Below, one piece after another: positions 1-6,386 of a stretch of 11,502 nucleotides of DNA. The notes under the pieces are model-generated. The model was not told the origin of the DNA and made no database searches. It saw only the letters and a program-made list of their open reading frames with translations. Each line of letters begins with the position of its first letter. Position 1 is the first letter of the stretch. Made by a program: the position numbers and the translations under genes. The stretch is taken from NCBI GenBank assembly GCA_900553295.1, contig USCR01000074.1, forward strand, positions 1-11,502. Direction: 5' to 3'. Source of the DNA: an uncultured Eubacteriales bacterium (GTDB taxonomy: Bacteria > Bacillota > Clostridia > Christensenellales > Aristaeellaceae).

Positions 1-62
1 GGCGAAGGCCCGCCCACAGGCAGGCGCTCCGCCGGAGAAGAATTGATTGGTGAGGCTGCGGC

Positions 63-1715
63 TTATTCCGCGGGGGCTTCGGTCACCGCCACGATGCGGC
101 CGTCGCCGTAAGGATTGGCGTAGGCTTCGCCCACGTTGCCTCCCAGGGTGCCGGTGATGTAGTTGATGAGCACCTGGTTGTCCAGCATGACTTCATCCTG
201 CAGGATGGGGTCGTTCTGGAACATGGTGAAGCCGTCGCCGGCGTTCTTGAGCATGTAGTTGTGGCTGGCCAGGGTGTAGGTCTTTTCCAGATCCAGGTCC
301 TCGCCGTTCACCTTCACGTTCTTGACACGGTATTCGCCGCTGACGCCGGTGAACAGGCCGTTCTCGTCCTGGGTGCAGGAGGACTCGATGTAGGTGTGGA
401 TCTCATAGGTCAGGCCGGATACCTGCAGGAAGCCGCCGTTCTCCTCGGGAACCACGCGGGCGCCCCACTCCAGGGCATCCAGGATCTGCTGGCCGGTGGC
501 CTCCACCACGCACATGGCGTTGCCGAAGGGGTGCACCAGCAGGATGTCGTTCAGGGTGATGTCACCCGCGTCAATGGACACGCGCACGCCGCCGCCGTTC
601 ACAAAGGCGATGTCCGCGCCGGACTGATCACGGTAGGCATCGGCGCACAGGTCGCCCAGGTTGGTTTCCGCGTTGCGGATGATGCGCACATCGGTTTCCG
701 GATCGTTGATGACCAGGTCCACCGCGCTCTTGGCCACCACTTCGCCCAGCTTTTCATCCAGGGCGGCCACGGCTTCGTTCACCGCGGTGGCTACGTCGTT
801 CTCCAGGCCCAGCAGCTCGGGCAGCGCCACGTCGTTGTTCCACTGGTACAGTCCGGTGGACAGGGTGCCGTCCTGGGCGATGCGCAGGCAGCCGATGCCT
901 TGCAGCTTGGTGCCGCAGGCAGCCAGGAGCACATCCTCGCCGTCCTTGTTCTTCACCGCTTCCTGCTCAATCAGGCTGTGGCTGTGACCGTCCAGCAGGG
1001 CGTCCATGCCCGTGGTGTTGGCGATCACGTCCGTGGACATCCAGGGCGCGCACTCGGCCTCGATGCCCAGGTGGCCCATGCCTACCACGTAGGTGGCGCC
1101 TTCTTCGCGGGCGGCGTCAATGGCGGACTGCACGGCGGCGTAGAGCTTTTCGCCGGTTTCATCCTGGCAGAAGCCGTAGACAAAGTTGCCCGCTTCGTCC
1201 TGGAAGTACTTGGGGGTGGAAGAGGTGATGGTCTTGGGGGTGGTGATGCCCACAAAGGCCACCTTCACGCCGTCAAATTCCTTGATGATGTAGGGATCGA
1301 AAACCAGCTCGTCGTTATGGGTGAAGTTGGCGCTGATGTAGGGGAACTCCGCCTTCTCCGCCAGCTCCAGGAAACGATCCATGCCGTAGTCAAACTCATG
1401 GTTGCCCATGGTGGCGATGTCGTATCCCACGGCGTTCATCAGCTGGATGTTGCTTTCGCCGGTGGTCATGGTGCCGATGGGCTCGCCCTGGATGGAGTCA
1501 CCGTTGTCCACCAACAGCACATGGTTGCTCTTTGCCAGGGTGTCGCGCACCGCCGCCAGCCCCGCGTAGCCGAAGCCGCTGTTCACGCCGCAGTGCACGT
1601 CGCTGGTGAAGAGCACCACAATGTCCTGGGTCAGTCCCGTGGCGGTATCCTCCGCCAGGGCAAACCCGGTGAAGAGCATGGTCATGGCCAACAGGAGACC
1701 AAGTAGCTTTTTCAT
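63..1715 (-). CDS. Secreted 5'-nucleotidase / UshA-type bifunctional metallophosphatase
   Basis: This 550-residue protein hydrolyses nucleotides or UDP-sugars outside the membrane, releasing nucleoside and phosphate for salvage. Residues 1-21 form a signal peptide (MKK, hydrophobic core, ALA before EDT). The N-terminal metallophosphatase domain (about 31-285) carries all expected metal-site motifs: D39-x-H41, G72-D73, GNHE at 104-107, GH at 214-215 and GHSH at 243-246. The C-terminal nucleotidase domain (about 335-545) has NGGGVR at 373-378, PFGN at 396-399 and the GDGF loop at 493-496, which normally hold the base and phosphate. I chose the ATG at 1715 because GGAGGTAGG lies about 6 nt upstream and the signal peptide starts there; a frame opening at 1751 adds 12 residues that spoil it. 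No LPXTG anchor is visible, so the product is probably released or loosely attached. The exact substrate (5'-nucleotide, UDP-sugar or cyclic nucleotide) cannot be read from the sequence. The gene is monocistronic within the window. Confidence 0.93.
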   Translation of the reverse strand: MKKLLGLLLAMTMLFTGFALAEDTATGLTQDIVVLFTSDVHCGVNSGFGYAGLAAVRDTLAKSNHVLLVDNGDSIQGEPIGTMTTGESNIQLMNAVGYDIATMGNHEFDYGMDRFLELAEKAEFPYISANFTHNDELVFDPYIIKEFDGVKVAFVGITTPKTITSSTPKYFQDEAGNFVYGFCQDETGEKLYAAVQSAIDAAREEGATYVVGMGHLGIEAECAPWMSTDVIANTTGMDALLDGHSHSLIEQEAVKNKDGEDVLLAACGTKLQGIGCLRIAQDGTLSTGLYQWNNDVALPELLGLENDVATAVNEAVAALDEKLGEVVAKSAVDLVINDPETDVRIIRNAETNLGDLCADAYRDQSGADIAFVNGGGVRVSIDAGDITLNDILLVHPFGNAMCVVEATGQQILDALEWGARVVPEENGGFLQVSGLTYEIHTYIESSCTQDENGLFTGVSGEYRVKNVKVNGEDLDLEKTYTLASHNYMLKNAGDGFTMFQNDPILQDEVMLDNQVLINYITGTLGGNVGEAYANPYGDGRIVAVTEAPAE

Positions 1716-1762
1716 TGCAAACCTACCTCCATATTTCAACTTGTGAACCAAGGATCGTATTT

Positions 1763-1790
1763 ATTATATCAGTTTTGCCCATATTTTCAA
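1763..1790 (-). promoter_or_regulatory. Sigma-A-type promoter of the 5'-nucleotidase gene
   Basis: On the minus strand a TTGAAA box (1785-1790) and a perfect TATAAT box (1763-1768) are separated by 16 nt. A TG one base before the -10 box gives an extended -10. The gene's start codon lies about 48 nt downstream. This is the best consensus match in the 222-bp divergent intergenic region. Confidence 0.72.
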
Positions 1791-1869
1791 GGGAACATCA
1801 GGCGAATTTGCCTATTTTTGCGGCTTTCTTTACCATTTCATGATCTGCGCGGACGCCGGTGCGTTTTCG

Positions 1870-1899
1870 TTGACTTTGCCGGCGCATGTGTGCTATGCT
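1870..1899 (+). promoter_or_regulatory. Sigma-A-type promoter of the Fe-ADH/ydcF pair
   Basis: TTGACT (1870-1875) and TATGCT (1894-1899) are separated by 18 nt, with an extended TG at 1891-1892. The start codon follows at 1938, and AAAGGAG at about 1919-1925 acts as a rather distant ribosome binding site. The promoter is back to back with that of the divergent nucleotidase gene, leaving about 80 bp between the two cores. Confidence 0.6.
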
Positions 1900-1937
1900 G
1901 ATGTCAAGTTTTGTAGGTAAAGGAGTTTCTGAAAGCC

Positions 1938-3059
1938 ATGGTACAGCAACTAACCCGCGGCAGGGGTTCCCTGGCAAAGCTCCCGGCGGTACTGGAGAAA
2001 TTGGGGGTACGCAAACCTCTGGCCGTCTGCTCCAACAGCCTGCGCCCGGCCCTGGCCAAGGCCTTGGGGGAGCATCCCCACGCGGTGTTCTCCGGCTTCC
2101 ATGCCAACCCGGATTTCCGGGACTGCGCCGCCGGGCGGGAGCTGTACCTGGCCCAGGGCTGCGACGGCCTGGTCTCCCTGGGCGGCGGCAGCGCCATGGA
2201 CACTGCCAAGGCCATCAAGGCGCTGCTCCTGGCCCCCGACGGCGGCGCCGTCCTCACCGGGCAATGGGAGGCCCGGCCCCTGGCGCACCTGGCCATTCCC
2301 GCTACCGCGGGCACGGGGAGCGAAGCCACGTCCATTGCCGTGATGTATGTGGAGGGCAAGAAGCACTCCCTGGACCATCCGGCGCTGCTTCCCGAGGCGG
2401 TGATCCTGGACCCGGACCTGCTGGCCAGCCTGCCGCTGTATCATAAAAAATCCTGCGCCCTGGACGCCCTGTGCCAGGGCATCGAGTCCTACTGGGCCCG
2501 TAAGGCCACCGAGGACAGCCAGGTGGACGCCTTTCTGGCCTTCACCGGGGTGCTGGATAACCTGCGCCCGTACCTTGCGGGCGACCCCGGCGCGGCGGCG
2601 GAGATGCAGTTTGCCGCCTACCGCAGCGGCTGCGCCATTGCGGTGAGCCGCACCACCGCGGCCCACGCCCTGTCCTACCGGCTCACCACCCGCTATGGGC
2701 TGGCCCACGGCCATGCCTGCATGCTCACCCTGCCCACGGTGTGGGAAGCCATGCTGGAGGATACGGACGTGCTCCCCGTGCTCATGGATCTGGCCCAGAA
2801 GATGCGCCTGGGCAGCGAGCTCATGGGACCGCGGCTTTTGCGGGGCATGCTCTATGACCTGGAGATGCCCTTCCCCCCTGCACCGGACGCGGACGCCCTG
2901 GAGGACCTGACACAGTCGGTGAATCTGCAACGCTTGTCCAACAATCCCCGCATTTTCACCCGGGAAGAGATTCGCGACATTTACCGGCGCTCCATGATGC
3001 CCCTGACGGGCCCCGAACGGCAGGCCTGCCTGGACATCTGGCGCTATTACGGGAGGTAA
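1938..3059 (+). CDS. Iron-containing alcohol dehydrogenase family protein (phosphonoacetaldehyde-reductase-like subgroup)
   Basis: This 373-residue protein is a group III (iron-dependent) NAD(P)-linked alcohol dehydrogenase. Visible landmarks are GGGSAMDTAK at 82-91 (dinucleotide binding), ATAGTGSEAT at 122-131, and the metal site around D176, H243 and H257. The usual DALxHxxE helix reads DALCQGIES, so the third metal-ligand His is Gln at residue 180. The downstream block AHALSYRLTTRYGLAHGHA resembles my recollection of the subgroup that includes reductases of phosphonoacetaldehyde (PhpC-like), rather than FucO/AdhE-type enzymes. No phosphonate genes are nearby, so the substrate is unproven. 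The ATG is fixed by an in-frame stop 24 nt upstream. The gene ends 4 nt before the ydcF-like start, so the two are co-transcribed. Confidence 0.88.
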   Translation: MVQQLTRGRGSLAKLPAVLEKLGVRKPLAVCSNSLRPALAKALGEHPHAVFSGFHANPDFRDCAAGRELYLAQGCDGLVSLGGGSAMDTAKAIKALLLAPDGGAVLTGQWEARPLAHLAIPATAGTGSEATSIAVMYVEGKKHSLDHPALLPEAVILDPDLLASLPLYHKKSCALDALCQGIESYWARKATEDSQVDAFLAFTGVLDNLRPYLAGDPGAAAEMQFAAYRSGCAIAVSRTTAAHALSYRLTTRYGLAHGHACMLTLPTVWEAMLEDTDVLPVLMDLAQKMRLGSELMGPRLLRGMLYDLEMPFPPAPDADALEDLTQSVNLQRLSNNPRIFTREEIRDIYRRSMMPLTGPERQACLDIWRYYGR

Positions 3060-3063
3060 CCCC

Positions 3064-3687
3064 ATGACCCAGGGCGCGCGGGCTTTCATCCAGGCGGTGA
3101 ATGACTTTCTCTTTATCGACGATGCTCCGGAACAGGCGGATATCCTGTTTGTGCCCGGCTCCCGCTGGCCGGGAAATGCCCTGCGGGCGGCGGAGCTGTA
3201 TCGCCAGGGCTATGCGCCCCTGGTGCTGCCTTCCGGACGGTTTGCCAAGGCGGGCAACCGCTTCCTGGGCCCCGAGGAACCCTATCAGGCAGCCTACCCC
3301 GGCCCCTTTGAAACGGAATGGGCCTATCTGCGCCAGGTGCTGCTGGAGGGCGGCGTCCCCGACAGCGCCATTCTCCGGGAGGATCAGGCCACCTTCACCT
3401 GGGACAACGCTCGCAGGTCCCGCCAGGTCACCGACGCCGCGGGGCTGGACATCCGCAGGGCCATCCTGTGCTGCAAGGGCTGCCATGCCCGGCGGGCGCT
3501 GTTGTATTACCAGGCGGCCTTTCCCGGGACGCGGTTTCTGGTGTGCCCGGCCCGCTGCCCGGGGTTGAACCCCGAGGATTGGTTTCTCACGCCCCTGGGC
3601 CGGGAAACCGTGCTGGGGGAGGTGCAGCGCCTGGGCGGGCAAATCGGGGAAGTGTTTGCCGGCATGCTGGAAGAAAATGCGACCTGA
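3064..3687 (+). CDS. YdcF/DUF218 family protein
   Basis: This 207-residue protein has the DUF218 (YdcF, SanA, ElyC) fold signature. An opening strand ends in the phosphate-loop-like VPGSRWPGNALRA (30-42), followed by LPSGR (55-59), a TFTWDNARRS block (110-119) corresponding to the family's T-x-x-NA helix, and a strand/helix with AILCCKGCHARRA (133-145). It has no signal peptide or membrane segment, so it is a cytoplasmic YdcF-like form rather than the membrane-anchored SanA/ElyC type. The molecular function of the family is poorly defined; YdcF binds S-adenosylmethionine and others act in envelope homeostasis. GGGAGG overlaps the stop of the preceding dehydrogenase and places the ATG 4 nt after it, implying translational coupling. 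The CKGCHARR segment has unusually clustered Cys/His residues that could bind a metal, which is inference only. Confidence 0.82.
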   Translation: MTQGARAFIQAVNDFLFIDDAPEQADILFVPGSRWPGNALRAAELYRQGYAPLVLPSGRFAKAGNRFLGPEEPYQAAYPGPFETEWAYLRQVLLEGGVPDSAILREDQATFTWDNARRSRQVTDAAGLDIRRAILCCKGCHARRALLYYQAAFPGTRFLVCPARCPGLNPEDWFLTPLGRETVLGEVQRLGGQIGEVFAGMLEENAT

Positions 3688-3688
3688 G

Positions 3689-3721
3689 AAGCGGAGCAGT
3701 AACACATGCGCCGCTTTTTTT
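3689..3721 (+). terminator. Intrinsic terminator after the Fe-ADH/ydcF operon
   Basis: The stem AAGCGG (3689-3694) pairs with CCGCTT (3711-3716), continued inward by GCA/TGC after a single A-G mismatch, and is followed by seven T residues (3715-3721). It starts 2 nt after the stop codon and separates the operon from obgE. Confidence 0.8.
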
Positions 3722-3755
3722 CTTTGCTGCCCATCTTTTCGGCGGCGGACCTTTG

Positions 3756-3764
3756 TGGTATACT
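3756..3764 (+). promoter_or_regulatory. Extended -10 promoter element upstream of obgE
   Basis: TGGTATACT (3756-3764) is an extended -10 element close to consensus. The -35 region 17 nt upstream (around 3736-3741) is only T-rich and weak. It lies between the operon terminator and obgE. A small palindrome, CCGCC-TTA-GGCGG, sits in the leader at about 3794-3806, and AGGAGG at 3820-3825 is the obgE ribosome binding site. Confidence 0.55.
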
Positions 3765-3830
3765 AAGGGCTGCGTGCCCTTATGCGCGCAGGACCGCCTT
3801 AGGCGGCCGTCAAATGTTCAGGAGGAATCC

Positions 3831-5102
3831 ATGGGAAATTTTGTGGATCATGTAAAAATTACGGCCAAGGCCGGAAACGGGGGAAACGGCAGCGTTTCCT
3901 TCCACCGGGAAAAATTTGTGCTCAATGGCGGACCCGACGGCGGGGATGGCGGCGTGGGCGGAGACGTGGTTCTCTTTGCCGACCCCAACATGCATACGCT
4001 GCTGGACTTCCGCTTTAAATCCAAGTATACCGCGGAGAACGGCGCGGACGGCTCCGGCGGCCGCTGTACCGGCAAGCGGGGGGAAAACCTGACCATCAAG
4101 GTGCCCGTGGGCACCGTGGTCCGGGACGAGGCCACCGGCGTGGTGGTGGCGGACATGTTCGAGCCCGGCTCCACCAAAACGTTGCTGCGGGGCGGCCGGG
4201 GCGGCTGGGGCAACAGCCACTTCGCCACCCCCACCCGGCAGGCCCCCAACTTTGCCAAGCCCGGGGTCAAGACCGAGATACATACCTTCCTGCTGGAGCT
4301 GAAAACCATTGCGGACGTGGGCCTGGTGGGCTACCCCAACGTGGGCAAGAGCACCATCCTCTCCGTGGTGACCTCCGCCAAGCCCAAGATTGGCAACTAT
4401 CACTTTACCACCCTGACCCCCAACCTGGGCATTGTGCGCCGCTATGGCAAGGACTTTGTCCTGGCGGACATTCCCGGCCTGGTGGAAGGCGCGGCGGAGG
4501 GCGTGGGGCTGGGGCATGACTTCCTGCGCCATGTGGAGCGCACCCGGCTGCTGCTCCACGTGCTGGACATTTCCGGCAGCGAGGGCCGGGACCCCGTGGA
4601 GGATTACGAGCAGATCAACCGGGAGCTCACCGCTTACGGCGAGCTGAGCCAGCGCCCGCAGATCGTGGTGTGCAACAAGATGGACCTGCCCGAAGCCGCG
4701 GAGAACCTGGAGCGGCTCAAGGCGCACCTGGCGGGGAAGGACATCGCCATCTTCCCCGTGAGCGCCGCCACCCATCAGGGCTTTGAGGAACTGCTGGACG
4801 CCACGGTGAAGCTGCTGGATACCCTGCCCCCCCTGCATCCCTTCGCGGAGGAGGAGGTACCTCTGCCCACCCCGGCCATTGAGTCCTTCGCCGTGGTTAA
4901 GGATGACGATGGCGTATACGAGGTGGACGGCCCGGCCATGCAGCGGCTCATTGACAGCGTGAACTTTGAGGACGAGGAGAGCATGAATTGGTTCCACCGC
5001 ACCCTGCGCCGCTGGGGCGTCATTGACGCCCTGCGCCAGGCCGGCGCCGGGGAAGGCGACACCGTCCGCATCGGCGATATGGAATTTGACTTTGTGGAAT
5101 AA
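3831..5102 (+). CDS. obgE: GTPase Obg/CgtA, 50S ribosome assembly
   Basis: This 423-residue essential GTPase binds the 50S subunit late in assembly and links it to (p)ppGpp signalling. The glycine-rich Obg domain occupies about 1-158 (the GGPDGGDGGVGGDV block near 33-46 is diagnostic). The G domain shows GYPNVGKST at 167-175 (G1), DIPG at 213-216 (G3), NKMD at 282-285 (G4) and SAA at 311-313 (G5). A C-terminal OCT domain (about 340-423) ends in a run matching the family, with WFHRTLRRWGV and a final FDFVE. The ATG at 3831 follows AGGAGG by 5 nt and begins the canonical first strand; the frame stays open to 3318 without homology. In many Firmicutes the gene follows rplU-ysxB-rpmA. Here it has its own promoter and follows an unrelated operon. 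yhbY is 24 nt downstream. Confidence 0.97.
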   Translation: MGNFVDHVKITAKAGNGGNGSVSFHREKFVLNGGPDGGDGGVGGDVVLFADPNMHTLLDFRFKSKYTAENGADGSGGRCTGKRGENLTIKVPVGTVVRDEATGVVVADMFEPGSTKTLLRGGRGGWGNSHFATPTRQAPNFAKPGVKTEIHTFLLELKTIADVGLVGYPNVGKSTILSVVTSAKPKIGNYHFTTLTPNLGIVRRYGKDFVLADIPGLVEGAAEGVGLGHDFLRHVERTRLLLHVLDISGSEGRDPVEDYEQINRELTAYGELSQRPQIVVCNKMDLPEAAENLERLKAHLAGKDIAIFPVSAATHQGFEELLDATVKLLDTLPPLHPFAEEEVPLPTPAIESFAVVKDDDGVYEVDGPAMQRLIDSVNFEDEESMNWFHRTLRRWGVIDALRQAGAGEGDTVRIGDMEFDFVE

Positions 5103-5126
5103 CGCGAAAGAAAGGAAATTTATCCC

Positions 5127-5414
5127 ATGACCAGCAAACAGCGCGCCATGCTTCGCTCCATGGCCAACACCATGGAAACCATTCTCTACGTGGGCAAGGA
5201 AGGCGTCACCCCCGGCACCGTGAAGGAAGCCTACGACGCCCTGGAAGCCCGGGAGCTCATCAAGGGCGCGGTGCAGCCCGGCGCTCCCGTCACCGCCAAG
5301 GAAGCCCTGGAGGAACTGTGCCGCCAGACCGGCGCGGAACCCGTGCAGCAAATCGGCCGCCGGTTCGTCCTCTACCGCCCCAGCCGGGAAAATCCCCGCA
5401 TTGTGCTGGAATAA
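5127..5414 (+). CDS. yhbY: YhbY-type CRM-domain RNA-binding protein
   Basis: This 95-residue single CRM-domain protein associates with pre-50S ribosomes. The sequence opens with the family pattern (T-x-K-Q-R-x-x-L-R-x-x-A) and has the RNA-contacting GxxG-type loop VGKEGV at about 22-27, followed by the ALEARELIK helix. The ribosome binding site AAAGGA lies about 12 nt upstream of the ATG. The gene follows obgE by 24 nt, the conserved order in Firmicutes, and both act in large-subunit biogenesis. Usually nadD follows, but here the operon stops at a convergent hpf gene. Length is normal for the family. Confidence 0.93.
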   Translation: MTSKQRAMLRSMANTMETILYVGKEGVTPGTVKEAYDALEARELIKGAVQPGAPVTAKEALEELCRQTGAEPVQQIGRRFVLYRPSRENPRIVLE

Positions 5415-5423
5415 TCCCATCGG

Positions 5424-5464
5424 AAAAACAAAAATCGCCCACCAGGCAAGTGCCGGGTGGGCGA
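5424..5464 (-). terminator. Intrinsic terminator of hpf, shared with convergent yhbY
   Basis: A 9-bp perfect stem, TCGCCCACC (5435-5443) with GGTGGGCGA (5456-5464), continues inward by GGC/GCC around an AAGT loop. Read on the minus strand it is followed by TTTTTGTTTTT (5424-5434), a strong U tract for hpf. Read on the plus strand the 3' flank has only GTTTT a few bases away, so it would stop yhbY transcripts less well. Confidence 0.85.
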
Positions 5465-5489
5465 AGATGTTTTCCTGCCTGCCGCCGCT

Positions 5490-6035
5490 TTACGCTTCCG
5501 GCTCCAGCAGGCCAAGGGTGCCATCCTTGCGCAGATAAATAACATTGGTGCGCTCGGTTTCAATATCCACAAAGACGAAGAAGCTGTGGCCCAGCAACTC
5601 CATCTGCAAAATCGCGTCCTCCAGGGACATGGGCCGCACGGGGAACTGCTTGCGGCGCACCACCTTGGGGGCGTCCTCCTCCACGGCTTCGCCTTCCTCG
5701 ATATACTCGGGCTCGGCGGCCACGAAGGCATCTTCCCGCAGGCGCTTGCTCAGCTTGGTGCGGTGGCGGTGAATCTGGCGCTCCATCTTGGCCAGGGCCT
5801 CGTCAATGGCCATAAACAGGTTGTTGTCCGTGGAGGCCTCGGCGCGGAGAATCACGTTGTTGCCCATGGGCACGGTGATCTCCACGGTACGCATGCCGTT
5901 CTTTTCCTTGTGCATGCGGATCTGCATTTCCGTATCGGCGCGCAGGTAGCGGCTCATGCGCTCGGTTTTCTTTTCAATACGGGCGGTAATCCCGGGGGTA
6001 ACGGTCATGTTTTTCGCAGTAATCGTTAACTTCAT
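5490..6035 (-). CDS. hpf: Long-form ribosome hibernation promoting factor (HPF/RaiA/YfiA)
   Basis: This 181-residue protein dimerises 70S ribosomes into 100S particles in stationary phase or stress. Residues 1-100 form the HPF/S30AE domain (MKLTITAKNMTVTPGI start, then a basic HRHRTKLSKRL helix near 94-104 that lies in the mRNA channel). An acidic linker (about 107-125) leads to the C-terminal dimerisation domain (about 130-181) with the family signature PVRPMSLEDAILQMELLGHS and a closing RKDGTLGLLEPE. The length is that of the long form typical of Gram-positives. AAGGAG at 6046-6051 precedes the ATG by about 10 nt. A structured leader RNA with a terminator-like 3' end lies upstream, suggesting regulation by premature termination or processing. 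Confidence 0.96.
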   Translation of the reverse strand: MKLTITAKNMTVTPGITARIEKKTERMSRYLRADTEMQIRMHKEKNGMRTVEITVPMGNNVILRAEASTDNNLFMAIDEALAKMERQIHRHRTKLSKRLREDAFVAAEPEYIEEGEAVEEDAPKVVRRKQFPVRPMSLEDAILQMELLGHSFFVFVDIETERTNVIYLRKDGTLGLLEPEA

Positions 6036-6075
6036 AGACGATGTTCTCCTTATGCAAAAAATTCAGCAACAGCGG

Positions 6076-6230
6076 GAAAACGCAAAACGCGGCCAACCTG
6101 GTTGCTTTTCTCAGGCTGCCGCGTTTCTCCTATGGGCCATGGAACCCACATCCTTTCTCAAGGATTTTGGCTTTCCAGCCGGGAAAGGCTCGCAACCCCT
6201 CCCGACGTATGATAAACATTCGACGTCCGG
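6076..6230 (-). ncRNA. raiA-motif-like structured leader RNA upstream of hpf
   Basis: The 351-bp stretch 6036-6386 has no gene; about 150 bp of it on the hpf strand is highly structured. In 5'-3' order on the minus strand I see: a GACGT/ACGTC stem (6204-6227); a GGGA/TCCC stem enclosing GGTTGC (6192-6197); GGCT-GGAA-AGCC (6169-6180), with a GNRA tetraloop; ATCCTT-GAGA-AAGGAT (6150-6165), a perfect 6-bp stem with a GNRA loop; TGGG/CCCA (about 6130-6150); and an 8-bp stem AACGCGGC/GCCGCGTT (6118-6125 with 6086-6093). The loop of the last stem has GCAACC (6100-6105), complementary to GGTTGC, a pseudoknot or kissing contact. The raiA motif is a known large RNA found upstream of raiA/hpf in Firmicutes and Actinobacteria; position, size and pseudoknotted hairpins agree. 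Assignment is by context and hand folding, not by model search. Ends are approximate. Confidence 0.6.
6077..6125 (-). terminator. Terminator-like 3' hairpin of the hpf leader RNA
   Basis: The 8-bp GC-rich stem AACGCGGC/GCCGCGTT (6118-6125 with 6086-6093) is followed on the minus strand by TTTTGCGTTTTC. It lies about 40 nt before the hpf start. It could end a separate leader transcript or act as a conditional attenuator. The U tract is interrupted by GCG, so its strength is uncertain. Confidence 0.55.
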
Positions 6231-6316
6231 GGGCCGTTTCCTGCCGCTTTGTTTTATTCGAGAAAATTTCCAGCCGAATGCTACCCCTTTGCGGCCTGGG
6301 AGGTGTGCCAGGCCCC

Positions 6317-6345
6317 TTTACAAGGCGCCGCCAAACCGTTACAAT
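6317..6345 (+). promoter_or_regulatory. Sigma-A promoter of the fructokinase-DUF3842 operon
   Basis: TTTACA (6317-6322) and TACAAT (6340-6345) are separated by exactly 17 nt, and the start codon is about 41 nt downstream. AAAGGAG at 6373-6379 serves as ribosome binding site. The hpf leader transcript must start on the opposite strand to the left of this; I found no convincing promoter for it. Confidence 0.72.
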
Positions 6346-6386
6346 AAAACACAGAAATTCCGCAAGCTATGCAAAGGAGACACGCT

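Noticed and set aside
1..62. GC-rich inverted repeat near the left edge as a terminator for the nucleotidase gene
   Set aside because: Mismatched stem and no T run on either strand within the window.
261..1706. 481-residue open frame on the plus strand opposite the nucleotidase gene
   Set aside because: Composition rich in G, A, V, H and Q with no domain, typical of the antisense of a GC-rich gene; the opposite strand is a complete enzyme with a promoter and ribosome binding site.
1950..3089. 379-residue minus-strand frame opposite the Fe-ADH gene
   Set aside because: A shadow frame from GC-biased codon use; no recognisable domain.
3810..5420. 536-residue minus-strand frame opposite obgE and yhbY
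   Set aside because: It spans two certain genes and their spacer, has low-complexity His/Gly/Ala-rich sequence, and lacks a ribosome binding site.
6036..6240. A known metabolite riboswitch (c-di-GMP, c-di-AMP, cobalamin) before hpf
   Set aside because: None of the conserved cores I know for these classes is visible, and the gene context points to the raiA motif instead.
6205..6265. Promoter for the hpf leader (TATCAT at about 6210-6215, or TAAAAC near 6254, minus strand)
   Set aside because: Neither has a -35 box at suitable spacing, and sigma-B or sigma-H patterns also do not fit well.
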